Below, piece after piece: positions 1 to 12,671 of a stretch of 64,000 bases of DNA. The DNA lies in the NCBI GenBank assembly GCA_016946835.1, contig JACVTC010000184.1:1-64000 (forward strand). Reading direction: 5' to 3'. The notes under the pieces were generated by a model that saw only the letters and a program-made list of their open reading frames with translations, made no database searches and had not been told where the DNA came from. The translations under genes were made by a program, and so were the position numbers. The number at the start of each line of letters is the position of its first letter. Within the stretch, counting starts at the first letter, position 1. Source of the DNA: Neocallimastix lanati (nom. inval.) (Eukaryota; Neocallimastigomycota; Neocallimastigomycetes; Neocallimastigales; Neocallimastigaceae).

Positions 1-268
1 AGTATTTTTAATATTATTTATTTTTATTGAGTATGTATAATAAATTATTTTTAGAATAAAAAAAAAATTATTCAAATAATTATTCAAAAAAAATAATTCA
101 AATTTGATAAATTTTTTAATATATTAAATTTATTAATTATACATAAAATTTCAAAAATTACAATTATAATTATTGATTGGGTAATATATTAATTAATTCA
201 ATAGTTAAAATTACTTAGAATATTTTAAAAGTTAACTCTTGTACCTTGATAATTAAGTGGTATAAACA

Positions 269-3201
269 ATGCTATTTACAAATAAAATAGATAGAAATTT
301 AATTATTAAAAATAAGAAGAATGTATTTAAGCATGTTGTCCGTGAACTTTATTTAAGAAATGGTATAATAAATTAATCGATTAATAAGCAATTAAAAAAT
401 AGTTTTATAAATTATAGAAATTTTTGTATACTTCAATTCATTAAATTATATTTTTGTATAACTAAATTTAAAAAAAAAAAAAAATATTTAATTAAATTAT
501 AATTTTATATATAAATTTTTAAATTATTTATATTAAAGATATTCCATGCTTATCAGAATGTTGTCCATTATCACAAAAATGTCATGAAAAAGTGAATAAT
601 ATTTCATTCACATCATTATTGCAAAATGATTGTATGTATTTAATTCCAGATATAAATACAATTGAATTATATCTTGAATTATTCGAACATGAAAATCTTA
701 ATAATATTATAATTTCCCAAACAGTTTTTGAAAATGTAAATATCATATTTTAAATTTTATGTACTTCATAATAATAGAATAATACTTATTCTTTTTAAAA
801 AATTAATCAAATTTTATGTATTTTAGATTAAACAGGATAAACAAAGAATTGTAAGGAAGTTATTAAAAACTCCCTTAAAACATTGCATTTATTTCAATAA
901 TGAAATGTTTATTGAAACATATTTAGAAAGAATGAAAAAATGAAACTAGAGAGCATAGAAATATGAGAGGTTATTATTATTTAATATGAATGTATATAAA
1001 TTAATGTTTTTCTAAAATAGTTATTGCCTAATAAATTTATTACTTTTAGAAATTATTAATGTCGGAAAATGGTATTCCAATCATTTAAATGGAAAAATTC
1101 CAATTATAATATTAAGTGAAGAGGTAAATTTGGAAATTTATATATTTAATATTAATAAAAAAATGCATTTATTCATAAAATACATTTAATATTAATTAAA
1201 GAATTTAGATGAATTTGATATTGACGATAAAAATATAATTGTTATGAATATGGAAAAGTACATTTCACATTTTTGGGAAAATGATGAAATATATACATTA
1301 TTTCAATCATTAAAAGAAGGTATTATCATTGTGTAACAAATTTATCGGTTTATTAATAAATATATAGTTTTATATATTACATCTTTTAATTCATAAATCA
1401 TATAATATAATTTTATTATTTAATTAAAACTAAAGCAATAATGGATAGTAAGTTACATGAAAATGAATTAATTACAAAAGGAATGTGTCCATCAACAAAA
1501 TTTACAGAACATTTGGATGTTAGTGTATTAGAAGCTGGTGTTAAATCTGGAAGATATTATAAGGGAACATTATATGTTTCATCTAATAATACTGAAAATG
1601 CATACTTACAAGGATGTAATATATTAGATCCAGAACATCAATGGAAATTACTAATGGTGATAATGATATATTGATTGTTGGTCAAGTTAATAGAAATAGA
1701 GCTATTGATGGAGATGTTGTAGCTGTAGAATTACTTCCTGTTTCAGAATGGGAAGTTAAGCATAAAAAAAAGAATAATATCAATGAAATTCAAAATCAAA
1801 ATATGAATATAGACGAAGAAAGAAGACCAACAGGAAAAGTAGTTGGTATTTTTGCAAGAAACTGGAGAACGTATGTTTCAACTATTCAGGTTCCAGAAAG
1901 TGGTTATTTTAATGGTTCGCATTTCTTAACATGTCCATTAGAATTAAAAATTCCAAAATAAGAATAAAATACTCAATGCTGAAAGAATTAAAGATGTTAG
2001 AATATCAGTTAGAATTGATAATTGGTAATATAAATGATAATTTAAAGATTGATAAACATGAATAATAATTTAAAATTTAATATCATTAATTATCTATTAT
2101 GTTTGTATAATTATTGATTATTAAGGCCTATTGATAGTAAATATCCAAATGGCCATTATGTATCAATAGTTGGTCCATTAAATGATGTTAATACAGAAAT
2201 TACTTCAATTTTAGTAGAGCATGGATTGAATTTCAATCCTAAATTTAATGATTCAATATTAAAAAATTTACCAATTGATACACCAGAAAATCCTTGAAAC
2301 CAGATGAGGTAATATTACAATTATTTAATACAAAATAAAAAGATTATATATTAATTAATTAATATATATATATATAATTTTTAAAGAATGAAATTAAAAT
2401 GAGAAGAGATCTACGTAATAAAGTTATTTGTAGTATAGATCCTCCAGGTTGTCAAGATATTGATGATACTCTTTCATTTGAAAGGTTAGATGATGGGACT
2501 TTTGAATTAGGCGTGCATATTGCAGATCCATCCTTTTTTATACCAGAAGACTCACCGCTAGATGTTGAAGCAAGAGAAAGAGCTACAACAGTATATTTAG
2601 CTGACAGAAGATTTGATATGGTAAATTAAAGAACATATTCATTGAAATTTGATAATTATTCCTTATTAAATTTTTATTCTATTAAATTAATTTAATATTG
2701 TTATATATATATAATATTTAAGCTCCCAAAAGTTTTATCTGAACGAGTTTGTTCTATTAGAGAAAATGAAGATAGATATACAGTATCTGCTATTTTTAAA
2801 ATGGATGAAAATGCCAACATACTTGATACTTGGTTCGGACGTACAGTAAGTATTTTTTTTTTTTTTTTTTTTTTTTTAATAATTTTAATTATTAATAGAA
2901 AATGTTACATAATAAATTCAATTAATTAATAATTAATTTATAAAAATATATTTCAAAAACAATGAATATAATAAAAGGTTATTCGTTCAACAGCTGAATT
3001 AGCCTATGAACAAGCTCAAAAGATTATTGATGGTGAAAAAAATATTCCTGGAATAAGTAAAATTCATATTTTATGAAACTTCTAATTTAAATATTTAATA
3101 TTTAATAAAAAGAAATAACTTAAATAATTAAATATAATAAAAATAATTTAACAATAGAATTAATATAAAATATTAAAAATCAAAAAAAAAAAAAAAAAAA
3201 A

Positions 3202-3248
<47 letters not shown>

Positions 3249-3736
3249 GGTGAAGAATTAAGACAAAAATTAAGACCTTCTTTAGTAAATTTAACTAAAT
3301 TTTCAAGAATCATAAGAGTAACAATTTTATTAATATAATTTTGGAGAAAAAGATTTTTAAATATATTTTATATAATTTTAATAATTGTAATATTTACGTT
3401 AAATTATTTGATATATTTTAGGAGAGACGTATAGCTAAAGGTGGTTTAGAATTAGAAAGTTTAGAAGTTAAATTTAAATTTTCTGAAGGAAAAATTACCG
3501 ATATTCTTCAAAAACAAGTTCTTGAAGTTCATAAGGTTGTAGAAGAATGTATGATTTTAGCTAATGCTGCTGTTGGAGAACAATTATATAAATCTTTTCC
3601 AAATTCAGCATTATTAAGAAAACATCCATTCCCAGTTAAAAGTCATTTTTCAAAATTAATAAAATCTGCACAAATGATGGTATTTTATAAATATATATAT
3701 ATATATATTTAGCAACTTAATTCATTTAAATAAATT

Positions 3737-3790
<54 letters not shown>

Positions 3791-4808
3791 TTAATAATAG
3801 TAATAATAATAAAAAAAAAAAAAAAATTAATATTAATAATAGTAATAATAAATAAAAAAAAAAAAAAATTAATATTAATAATAGTAATAATAAATAAAAA
3901 AAAAAATTAATATTAATAATAGTAATAATAAATAAAAAAAAAAAAATTAATATTAATAATAGTAATAATAAATAAAAAAAAAAAAAAAAAAATTAACATT
4001 TAACTCTAAATATTTATATATGTTAATAAAAAATAAAATGAAAGGGATATGAAATTAATATTGATTCTAATTATCAATTAGCACAATCATTAAATGAAGT
4101 TGAAAAAAAGGATAAAGTGGAAGGAACAATATTAAAATTATTAGCAACGAGAGCTATGGTAACTAAATATAAGCAAATATAATAATTATTTTTATTAGTA
4201 TTACTGTTGGTATTATTAGTATTTCTTTTAAATAATATTATAAATATTATCATCTATCTATTAGTATTAGTATTAGTATCACTATTAGTATCTATTAGTG
4301 TTAGTATCAGTATCAGCATTATTAGTATTACTTTTATTAGTATTATAAAATTTAGTATTTATTAGCATTAATATCGGTATCAGCATTATTAGTATTATAA
4401 TTATTTGTATCTATTAGTATTAGTATCAGTATCAACATTATTAATTAATATTACTTTTATTAGTATTAAATAATGCTGATGCTGGTATTTTTCAATTTTA
4501 ATATTATAATTAATGATTAACATAGAATCATTTTATATATATATATATATAATTAATAAATATTTAATATTAGTCTGAAGCTACATATGTATCAACTGGT
4601 GTTGATAAGGATTTAAGTCATTATGGTCTTGCATTGGAGTATTATACCCATTTTACGTAAAATAAATGTTTATCTATTAATTCTTCATACTTTATAAATT
4701 TTTAATATTAAATTTTATTCTTATAATATACATATTATTTTTTATATATTTTATTTCTATATATTTTTACTTATTTATTTTTATTTATTTTTTTTTTTTT
4801 TTTTTTTT

Positions 4809-4839
<31 letters not shown>

Positions 4840-5274
4840 TTTATTTTTATTTATTTTTATTTGTTTTTATTTATTTTTATTTATTTTTATTTGTATGTAT
4901 ATAGTTCTCCAATAAGAAGATATGCTGATATGATTGTTCATAGACAATTATTAAATTCATTAATAAAAGATGATAAAAATGAAAATAATGAAAATAATGA
5001 TAATAAGGAACAAAAAAATCATAATAAAAAGTTATATACTACTACTACTATAGATAATCAAAAATTAATTAATATTTGTGAAAATATAAATATTAAAAAT
5101 CGAGAAAGTAAATATGCCCAATTTGATTCTACAGAATTATTCCAAGCATTGTATATAGAACAAGAATCAAAGATAAGGCCTGTTAAAAATATTGCTATTA
5201 TTACTGAAATATTACCAAATGGAAATGGTTTTATGGGTTTATGTTTAAGATTTGGATTAAAGGCACCATTATAA
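269..5274 (+). CDS. DIS3L-like RNase II/RNB 3'-5' exoribonuclease (exosome type), 15 exons, frame-interrupted
   Basis: The exons read as the DIS3/DIS3L family: cytoplasmic 3'-5' exoribonucleases that work with the exosome core. Exons I place: 269-362, 539-735, 827-969, 1050-1123, 1202-1319, 1436-2024, 2126-2308, 2387-2620, 2723-2845, 2978-3056, 3250-3317, 3422-3679, 4045-4158, 4574-4656, 4905-5274, all with GT..AG introns. Exons 1-5 give a PIN-like region ([13 protein letters not shown], then [16 protein letters not shown]). Exon 6 gives the cold-shock part ([20 protein letters not shown]). Exons 8-15 give the RNB core with its Asp cluster ([15 protein letters not shown]), [18 protein letters not shown] and [29 protein letters not shown] and YLADRRFDM favour DIS3L over DIS3. 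The start is the first ATG before the PIN region. Exons 3, 6 and 7 need about five single-base frame corrections, and the protein stops at the start of the expected S1 domain. It is either a decaying gene or residual homopolymer sequence errors; family identity is secure. Confidence 0.8.
3740..4003. repeat. intronic minisatellite in the DIS3L-like gene
   Basis: A long A-run is followed by about five units of roughly 40 bp. Each is an A-run plus the core TTAATATTAATAATAGTAAT. Units differ mainly in A-run length. It lies wholly inside the intron between exons 12 and 13 (3680-4044). Confidence 0.8.
4195..4480. repeat. degenerate TTAGTA hexamer-rich intron
   Basis: The intron between exons 13 and 14 of the DIS3L-like gene contains many imperfect copies of TTAGTA/TATCAG-type hexamers. 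There is no regular phase and no telomere-type G-run. It is probably simple-sequence expansion. Confidence 0.6.
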
Positions 5275-5588
5275 TTCTTAATATTTTTTTTGTATACTAC
5301 ATTTTATACAATTTTTTTAGTTGAGAAAAATCATTATTGTTTCTCTTGTATTTCTCTCTTTTATATATGTACTGTTTATTATTTTCATTACATATATCTT
5401 TGATCTTAAAAATGATTTTATTACCATTTTTAATCTTTTGTTCATTTTATGTAAAAATAATAGTATTAGTATATTACTTTATTCATTTTTATTCAAAATA
5501 TTTCCAATTTTTTTTTTTTCATTTATTAATATTATTATTTTTTTAATTTTTTGTTTGGTTTCACTCCCTTTCTAGTTCTTTATCTAAT
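5275..5588. other. convergent intergenic spacer
   Basis: A T-rich 314-bp gap separates the 3' ends of the DIS3L-like gene (+) and the aldo-keto reductase gene (-). Open frames here encode only F/I/L/Y runs typical of T-rich DNA. Poly(A) signals for both genes presumably lie here, but nothing specific can be singled out. Confidence 0.5.
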
Positions 5589-6493
5589 TTAAAAATCACC
5601 AAGATCATTGAAAATATTTAAAACCTTGAAACGTGGTGGATAAACACATCTGTATCTATAAGTAATACCATTAATTTTTTCAATATCTTCTTGATTAAGT
5701 TCAGCGATATGGAAATTTTCTTCAATTCTAGATGGAGTAACAGATTTTGGAATAACTTTTGTATTAATATATTAAAATAATAGTTTTAATTTATTGATAT
5801 TAATTTAAGAAAAAAATAAAAAAAAAAAAAAAAAAAAAATATTAATATTATTTTATATAGAAAAAAATAGTTTATAATTAATATATCTATAAGTATTTTT
5901 TTAATTTTTTTTTTTAAAAAAAAAAAAATTATATTTATATAACAATAGTGATAAATAATAATTATTATAATTCATTATTCATTTATTCCTTTATTCGATT
6001 ATTCATCATTATTTTCATAAATAATTACCAATAACATTTCTTTGAGCATTCCATGAAAGAATAACTTGAGTTGGGGTCATATTGTGTTTAGCGGCAATTT
6101 CCTTAATAATTGGATCATCAGAAACCTTTGGTTCAGTCTTTTGACCAAGTGGACTATAAGCGGTAACTTGTACACCATGATCTTGACAGAATTTGACTAC
6201 CTTATGTTGTGGAAGGAATGGATGAAGTTCAATCTTTTATAAATATATATATATATATTATGTATATTTAATGAAATTAAAAGTAATAATAAAAGTATTT
6301 AAATATATTATATAAAAAAAAAAAAATATTATTAATAAAGCTATTAATATGTTTATGAATTATATACATATTTTATATGTATGAAATGTTATGTACTAGA
6401 ACTATATTAATATTATCATATCATTATATCATTATTCTATATAATTATTTATTGTATTTTTTATTATTTATTATTATTATTAATTATCCTATC

Positions 6494-6581
<88 letters not shown>

Positions 6582-6588
6582 TTGCCTA

Positions 6589-6627
<39 letters not shown>

Positions 6628-6997
6628 TTATTGTTATTATTATTATTATTAAAATTTTAAATATTTATTAACTATTTATAAATATTTATAATATTAATTA
6701 AATAATTTATTATTATTTACTTGGTTCATAGCAGGCTTAATTTCAGCCTTATCTAAAATTTCTTGTAATCTTGGAATATCAAAGTTAGAAACACCGATAG
6801 CCTTAGCCTTACCAGCCTTGTATAATTTCTATATATAATTATTATTTATTTATTTATTTTAAAATATATATAATGTGATTAATATTTTATTATTTATATT
6901 TAAAAAATAAAAATATATATATATATATAATAATAATAATAAAGAATTAAATTATTTATTTTAATATTTAATTCATTAATATAAAATTTAATTATTA

Positions 6998-7030
<33 letters not shown>

Positions 7031-8043
7031 TATTTATGTTTACATATATATACTTACTTCCATTTCTCTCCAAGTATCAATAAGTGGAATATCTTCGAAT
7101 TTGTCACCGAATTTTGGACCATCAGCATCTTGGGAAACTGGCCAATGCATTAAATAAAGATCAACATAGTCTAATTGTAAATCCTAATAATATTTATATA
7201 ATTAATTTAAATATATATATTCAATTTATTTATTAATAAACAATTTATATATAATAATAAATATTATTATTATTATTATTATTTTCAAAATTTCTTTTTT
7301 TTTTTTTAAATTCACTTTTTTTTTTTAAAAAAAAAAAAAAAAACTTTCAACTTACATTTAAAGTACTTTCAAGACCCTTAGCAACTAATTCTGGACGATG
7401 AAAAGTATTCCATAATTTAGAAGTAACAAAGATATCTTCACGTTTAATACCTTCTTCCTTCATAGCTTCATTAATACCTTGACCAACTTCCTTTTCATTA
7501 CCATCTTTTTATTATTGAATATATGTTACATATATATTATGAATATTTATATTAATAAATTCTATTAATATTTCTATAGAGCATTTAGCTCTTGTTATTT
7601 ATTACCATAAGTATATATATTTATGTTTTATTAAATAAAAAAAAAAAAAAAATAGTGTATATATCTATATAAATATATAAATATATAAAAAATAAAATAG
7701 AATAAAAAAATATTTACAACACCAAGCGCCATCAATATGTCTGTAACCTAATTTAAGAGCAGTCTTGACAGCACTAGCAACCTTTTCTGGTTCGGATAAG
7801 ACTTTATTTATTTATACATATATTAATATTTATTTTAAATATATAGCATTAATATTATTTATTTTAAATTAATTATTTATATATTTGCCTTCAAAATATT
7901 ATAAATATCATATAAATAAAAAATTTATATATTTATATAATAATATATATTATTAAATATTATAATAAATAATGCTTACAAGTTCCTAAACCAATAATTG
8001 GCATTTTCTTTCCAGTATTTAAAGTTAAAGTTCTTTGGTTCAT
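5589..8043 (-). CDS. aldo-keto reductase, 7 exons, 300 aa
   Basis: An NAD(P)H-dependent carbonyl reductase of the aldo-keto reductase superfamily, probably cytosolic (no signal peptide seen). Exons on the minus strand are 8043-7980, 7801-7718, 7504-7356, 7183-7058, 6828-6721, 6233-6029 and 5755-5589. They sum to exactly 903 nt, with every junction in frame and GT..AG introns. The protein begins [20 protein letters not shown]. The catalytic tetrad is visible: Asp in GYRHIDGAW and Tyr in WCYGNEKEVG (the Tyr codon spans the exon 2/3 junction), Lys in [13 protein letters not shown], His in LYLMHWPVS. The cofactor segment near the C terminus is [15 protein letters not shown], where Lys-Ser and Arg suit the 2'-phosphate of NADPH. 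Length is normal for the family (about 280-320 aa). Substrate cannot be told from sequence; a xylose/glycerol-type or detoxifying reductase is possible. Confidence 0.93.
6499..6578. repeat. (ATT)n microsatellite
   Basis: About 80 bp of uninterrupted TTA/ATT triplets lie in the intron between exons 5 and 6 of the aldo-keto reductase gene. They are followed by TTTGCC and a T-run. The apparent poly-Tyr ORF over it is an artefact. Confidence 0.9.
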
Positions 8044-8387
8044 TTTTTTTATTTATTTTTATTATTATTTATAAAATAAAAGAATAAAAATATACTTTTT
8101 TTTTTATTAAAACTAAAAGTAAAAATGAAATGAAAAGGTCTAAATCAATTATTTTTATACATAAAAAAGGATACACAAAAAAATTAAATTTATAATTATT
8201 TAATATATTAATTAATTAATAAAAAAAATAAAAAAAAAAAAAAATTTATATATATCTATTTATATATAATAATTTTAAATTAAAGAGTTGAGATAAAAAA
8301 AAAAATTTTTTTATATATTTAAAGTTTATTAATTATATTATTATTATTAATTTTTTTTATTAAATCTACTAGAATAAGTAAAAATTT
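8044..8387. promoter_or_regulatory. presumed upstream region of the aldo-keto reductase gene
   Basis: AT-rich DNA directly upstream of the minus-strand aldo-keto reductase start codon. No distinct TATA box or operator-like motif stands out from the background of A/T runs. It is assigned as promoter only by position. Confidence 0.35.
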
Positions 8388-9425
8388 AATAATAAATAAT
8401 AAATAATTGAATAATAAATAATAAATAATTGAATAATAAATAATGGAATAATAAATAATAAATAATGGAATAATAAATAATAAATAATAAATAATAAATA
8501 ATTGAATAATAAATAATAAATAATAAATAATAAATAATAAATAATTGAATAATAAATAATAGTAATAAATAATAAATAATAAATAATAAATAATAAATAA
8601 TAAATAATAAATAATAAATAATAAATAATAAATAATAAATAATAAATAATAAATAATAAATAATAAATAATAAATAATAATTAAATGATAAATAATAAAT
8701 AATAAATAATAAATAATTGAATAATAAATAATAAATAATAAATAATAAATAATAAATAATTGAATAATAAATAATAATAAATAAATAAATAATAAATAAT
8801 AAATAATTGAATAATAAATAAATATTAAATAATAAATAATAAATAATAAATAATAATAAATAAATAAATAAATAATAAATAATAAATAATAAATAATAAA
8901 TAATAAATAATAAATAATAAATAATAAATAATAATAAATAAATAAATAATAAATAATAAATAATAATAAATAAATAATAAATAATAAATAATAAATAATA
9001 AATAATAAATAATAAATAATAAATAATAAAAAGAGTATTTATTAATAAATAATAAATAATAAATAATAAATAATAAATAATGGAATAATAAATAATAAAT
9101 AATAAATAATAAATAATAAATAATAAATAATAAATAATAAATAATGGAATAATAAATAATAAATAATAAATAATAAATAATAAATAATAAATAATAAATA
9201 ATAAATAATAAACAATGAAATAATAAATAATAAATAATAAATAATAATAAATAATAAATAATAATTAATGATTAATAAATAATAAATAATAAATAATAAA
9301 TAATAAATAATAAATATAAATAATACATAATAAAATAATAAATAATAAATAATAAATAATAAATAATAAAATAATAAATAATAAATGAATAATAATAAAT
9401 GAATAAATAATAAATAATAAAATGA
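8388..9425. repeat. AAATAAT heptamer satellite, about 1.04 kb
   Basis: A nearly continuous array of the 7-bp unit AATAAAT, broken by variants such as AATTGAAT and AATGGAAT at irregular intervals. Because 3 x 7 = 21, the reverse strand stays open and yields a heptapeptide-periodic ORF (YYLLFII), which is not a gene. Confidence 0.95.
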
Positions 9426-10011
9426 AAAAAGCATGAGATTTTATTTATATATACATATTCATATAATAATTGTGATTATGATTATGATTATATATAGTTA
9501 TTACATAAGAATAATGAATATATATAGTGAAATTTTTAAAATGATAACTTTTTTTAAATAGATGTATATAAATATATAGTTATATAATTAGATTGTTAAT
9601 AATTACCAATAATTAATAATTATTATAAAGTATATATAAATTTAAATTCATTTTTCTTTATTTCTTTTATTATTTCATGTTCTTTTTTTTTTTTTTTTTT
9701 TTTTTTCTCTTTTCTTTTATTTATCATATCCAATTTTATTTCTTATTTTTTTTTTTTGTTTTTTTTTTTTGTTTTTTTTTGTTTTTTAGTTATATTAAAT
9801 ATGGGAAATTTTTTTAATTTTTTTAATTTTTTATTATTTTTTTTTAATTTTTTTTATATTTAATATTGCATCATTACCAAATAAGGAAAAATGAAAGGAA
9901 AATTAAAATAGAAAAAAAAAAATTTTTTTTTCTTATATTCAAACTAAATTTAATTTTATTAATTGTTAATACATTACAATACATTACAATACTTTTTTTT
10001 TTTTTTTTTTT
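9426..10011. other. AT-rich intergenic DNA with T-runs
   Basis: Low-complexity A/T DNA with several long T-runs and short direct repeats (ACATTACAAT twice at 9971-9990). No gene or RNA is recognised. Confidence 0.5.
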
Positions 10012-10150
10012 AATTCCGGTGTGTACCGTCCTATGCCCCCCTCAAGACATGGGAATATTAAGGTAGTCACAACACTTCCCACTGGACAGCCTTACTGTTT
10101 ATTCAGCATTGGCGATTATAATACATTGTTGAAATAAATTAGCCAACTTT
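10012..10150. other. GC-richer island of unknown nature behind a T-run
   Basis: This stretch of about 140 bp is clearly less AT-rich than its surroundings and includes CTATGCCCCCCTCAAG. It directly follows a T-run (9993-10011), so on the minus strand it ends in a poly(A)-like tail. On the plus strand one frame stays open for about 40 codons (RPMPPSRHGN then TLPTGQPYCLFSIGDYN). It could be a retroposed fragment on the minus strand, a relict exon on the plus strand, or an unknown RNA. I do not recognise it. Confidence 0.4.
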
Positions 10151-11701
10151 TCAATTTTTTTTTTAATTTTTTTTTAATTTTTGATGGTGACTCCATCATG
10201 CATCAAAACATTATGAAAAAGAAATTCAAACCAAAAAGTAATGTGATGAAAAAAATTATATATTTATATATATAGTTATTGATATAGAAATACTTTTGAA
10301 ATATATTTTTATTTTAATTTTTATCTTTATTATAATTATTATTCAAGTGGTACTCTAATCTATTTGTTATAACCTATCTATTATTTTTTTTATAAGTTGG
10401 CTTTATTATTTCTTAATTAATTGTTAAATGTATTATCATCCCTAGAAGTAATTCCACAATTTTATTTAAGATAGAATTATCTTCTTTATTTCTACTATCA
10501 TAAACTTTACAAAAAAACTTTATCTTTTTATTTTTGTATTACTTTATACAAATTAAAAAGAAAAAATTTTTTTATTTTATTTTTTTAAAAAATTAATCCT
10601 AAAAAAATAAAAAATATTAATAATTATGGTTTTAATAATTTCAATATAATTAAAAAAATATTTAAAACTTTAAATATTAGAATTATTCCGTAAAATATTA
10701 TAAAATAATAAAATAAAATAAGATAAAATTAAAATAAAATAAATAATTGAAATATGAATATAAAGTATAGATTGAATAAAATAAAATAAAATGGTTATTA
10801 TTATTATTTATCATTTTTGATTTCATTATTACTATTATTTTTATCGTAGTATTACTACAATTATCAGCATTTTAATATCTTTATATAAATAATTATTTAC
10901 AATAATTATTATTATTATTAATATCATATTATTTACATTTTATATAGATACTATTATAATTATAATTTTCATTATTATTATTATTATTTTTATATCAGTA
11001 TTACCATAATTATCTTTAATATTATTATTATCATTATTATTAGGGTTACTAAATTATTATTATTACGATTATTATTATATTAGTATTATTAAATTATCAT
11101 TATTATTATTATATCAGTGCTATCATAATTATTGTTTTTATTTTATTATTATTAGTTTTATTGTTATTATTATTTCTATTTATTATTATTATTACTATAC
11201 ATTAACATGTACCATTATTTATTATTTACTATTATTTGTAATTTTAAAATTAATAATTTCTATAATTATATTCTTTAATAATAAAAACAGAAGAACTTCT
11301 GAAATAAAAAAAATATTAATGATAATAACAATACTTTAATTAACTAATTAAATATATATATACTATTAGATAAAAAGGTTTTATATAATTAATAACCTAT
11401 ATATATTTTTTCACTAATTTTTTTATCTAATCAATCATTCATAAAAATATATAAGTAATAAATTTAAAAAATAAAAAAAAAAAAAAAAAATGCTTTGTAT
11501 ATGTACATATTTAATGAATTATTTAAAAAGAAATAAAAAAAATAAAAGTAAGATAAAATAATAAAAACAAAAACATTAACAACAACAGTAAATAAAAAAA
11601 AATATATATATATATATATATTTATATATAATTTTATATATCTATATATATTAAATGTAGAGTAAAAAGTTCATAAAAAAAAAGAAAAAAAAATTTACAT
11701 C
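10151..11701. other. AT-rich intergenic DNA with ATT repeats
   Basis: About 1.5 kb of A/T-rich, ATT/ATA-rich DNA between the GC-richer island and the tRNA gene. A small inverted repeat (GATGG..CCATC, about 10182-10196) is visible. No coding region can be supported. Confidence 0.5.
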
Positions 11702-11782
11702 GTCAGCTGCAGGGTTTGAACCTGCGCGGGCAGAGCCCACCAGATTTCAAGTCTGACTCCTTAACCACTCGGACAAACTGAC
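11702..11782 (-). tRNA. tRNA-Ser(UGA)
   Basis: The minus strand gives an 81-nt class II tRNA without intron. The acceptor 5' strand GTCAGTT pairs with AGCTGAC over 7 bp (one G-U), with G at the discriminator position as expected for serine. The anticodon stem TCAGA/TCTGG closes a 7-nt loop CTTGAAA whose anticodon is TGA, reading UCA. There is a variable arm, and the T arm contains the B-box GGTTCAAACCC. CCA is not encoded. The 5' end at 11782 lies 16 bp from the first base of the LTR at 11799, the spacing expected of a Ty3-type insertion near a Pol III start. Confidence 0.95.
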
Positions 11783-11794
11783 AACGATGTCTTT

Positions 11795-11798
11795 TAGC
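11795..11798. repeat. TAGC target-site copy, left of element A1
   Basis: The same four bases follow the element at 20007-20010, giving a 4-bp target-site duplication for A1. Further copies occur at 20799-20802 and 30381-30384, at the borders of the next stacked elements. Confidence 0.8.
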
Positions 11799-12295
11799 TG
11801 ATAAGAATGTATTAAATAATGCATTCTTAATTAAATCTACGATTTATTTCTAATACATTATGTGTACATTATTATTTTTGTACTTTAATAAATTTTTAAA
11901 TCCAAAGATCAAAAATTAAATCAAAAATTATATTAAACTTTATATTTTTATATTAAATCTTATATTAATAGTAATATTTTTATATATTTAAAACTTATAT
12001 TAGCAATATTAATAATGAGTCTTATTTTTTTTTTATATTAATAATGAAAATTTGTATTAATAATATTTTTATATATTGATAATTAAAAATTTATATATTA
12101 TATTTTAACTTTTATTATAAAATTTTATATCGAAATGTTTTATTTTATATTGAAAAATATTTTATTTTATTAAAAACCTTTATATTAGAATAGTATTTTT
12201 ATTTTTATTTGAATATTTTAACAGATTGTAATAAAAATTATAGCCAATTAAATAAATTCTTATTAGTAATATTTTAGATATTTTTAAATAAATAA

Positions 12296-12350
<55 letters not shown>

Positions 12351-12671
12351 TTTTATTAATATTATAAATGTATTTTATTTATATTGTTATAATTAAATTT
12401 TATATAATTAATTATAAAAATCAATTTAAATTTAATAGTTTTTAAAAAAAAAAAAAAATAAATAAAATGTAATTTAGTGGCAAGAACAACTTTTATGCCT
12501 TGAAAAAAAGTATAAATAGTTGTAAATTTTGCTACTAATTTTTAAAGATCATCAAATAAAATAAAATAAAATAAAATAAAATAAAATAAATTTATAAATA
12601 AAAATAATAAATAAAAAAATAAAATTTGTGTTTCTTACTTTATTTTTATTTAATTCTCTAAAACCTTAACA
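11799..12671 (+). repeat. A1 5' LTR
   Basis: Begins TGATAAGAATG and ends ACCTTAACA (TG..CA). It carries a long A-run (about 12299-12348) and, late in the repeat, a TATA-like AAGTATAAATAG near 12508, the probable promoter, followed by a short ATAAA-rich stretch. Confidence 0.93.

Noticed and set aside
4195-4480. TTAGTA-type hexamers as possible telomere-like repeat
   Set aside because: Irregular, lacks the G-run of telomere repeats and sits inside an intron.
5321-5575. 84-codon hydrophobic ORF resembling a membrane protein
   Set aside because: T-rich spacer; F/I/L/Y-only composition is expected from base composition and there is no conserved pattern.
6377-6580. Poly-Tyr ORF
   Set aside because: Translation of an (ATT)n microsatellite inside an aldo-keto reductase intron.
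9042-9434. 130-codon minus-strand ORF with YYLLFII heptapeptides
   Set aside because: It is the AAATAAT satellite read in a frame without stops; no independent coding signal.
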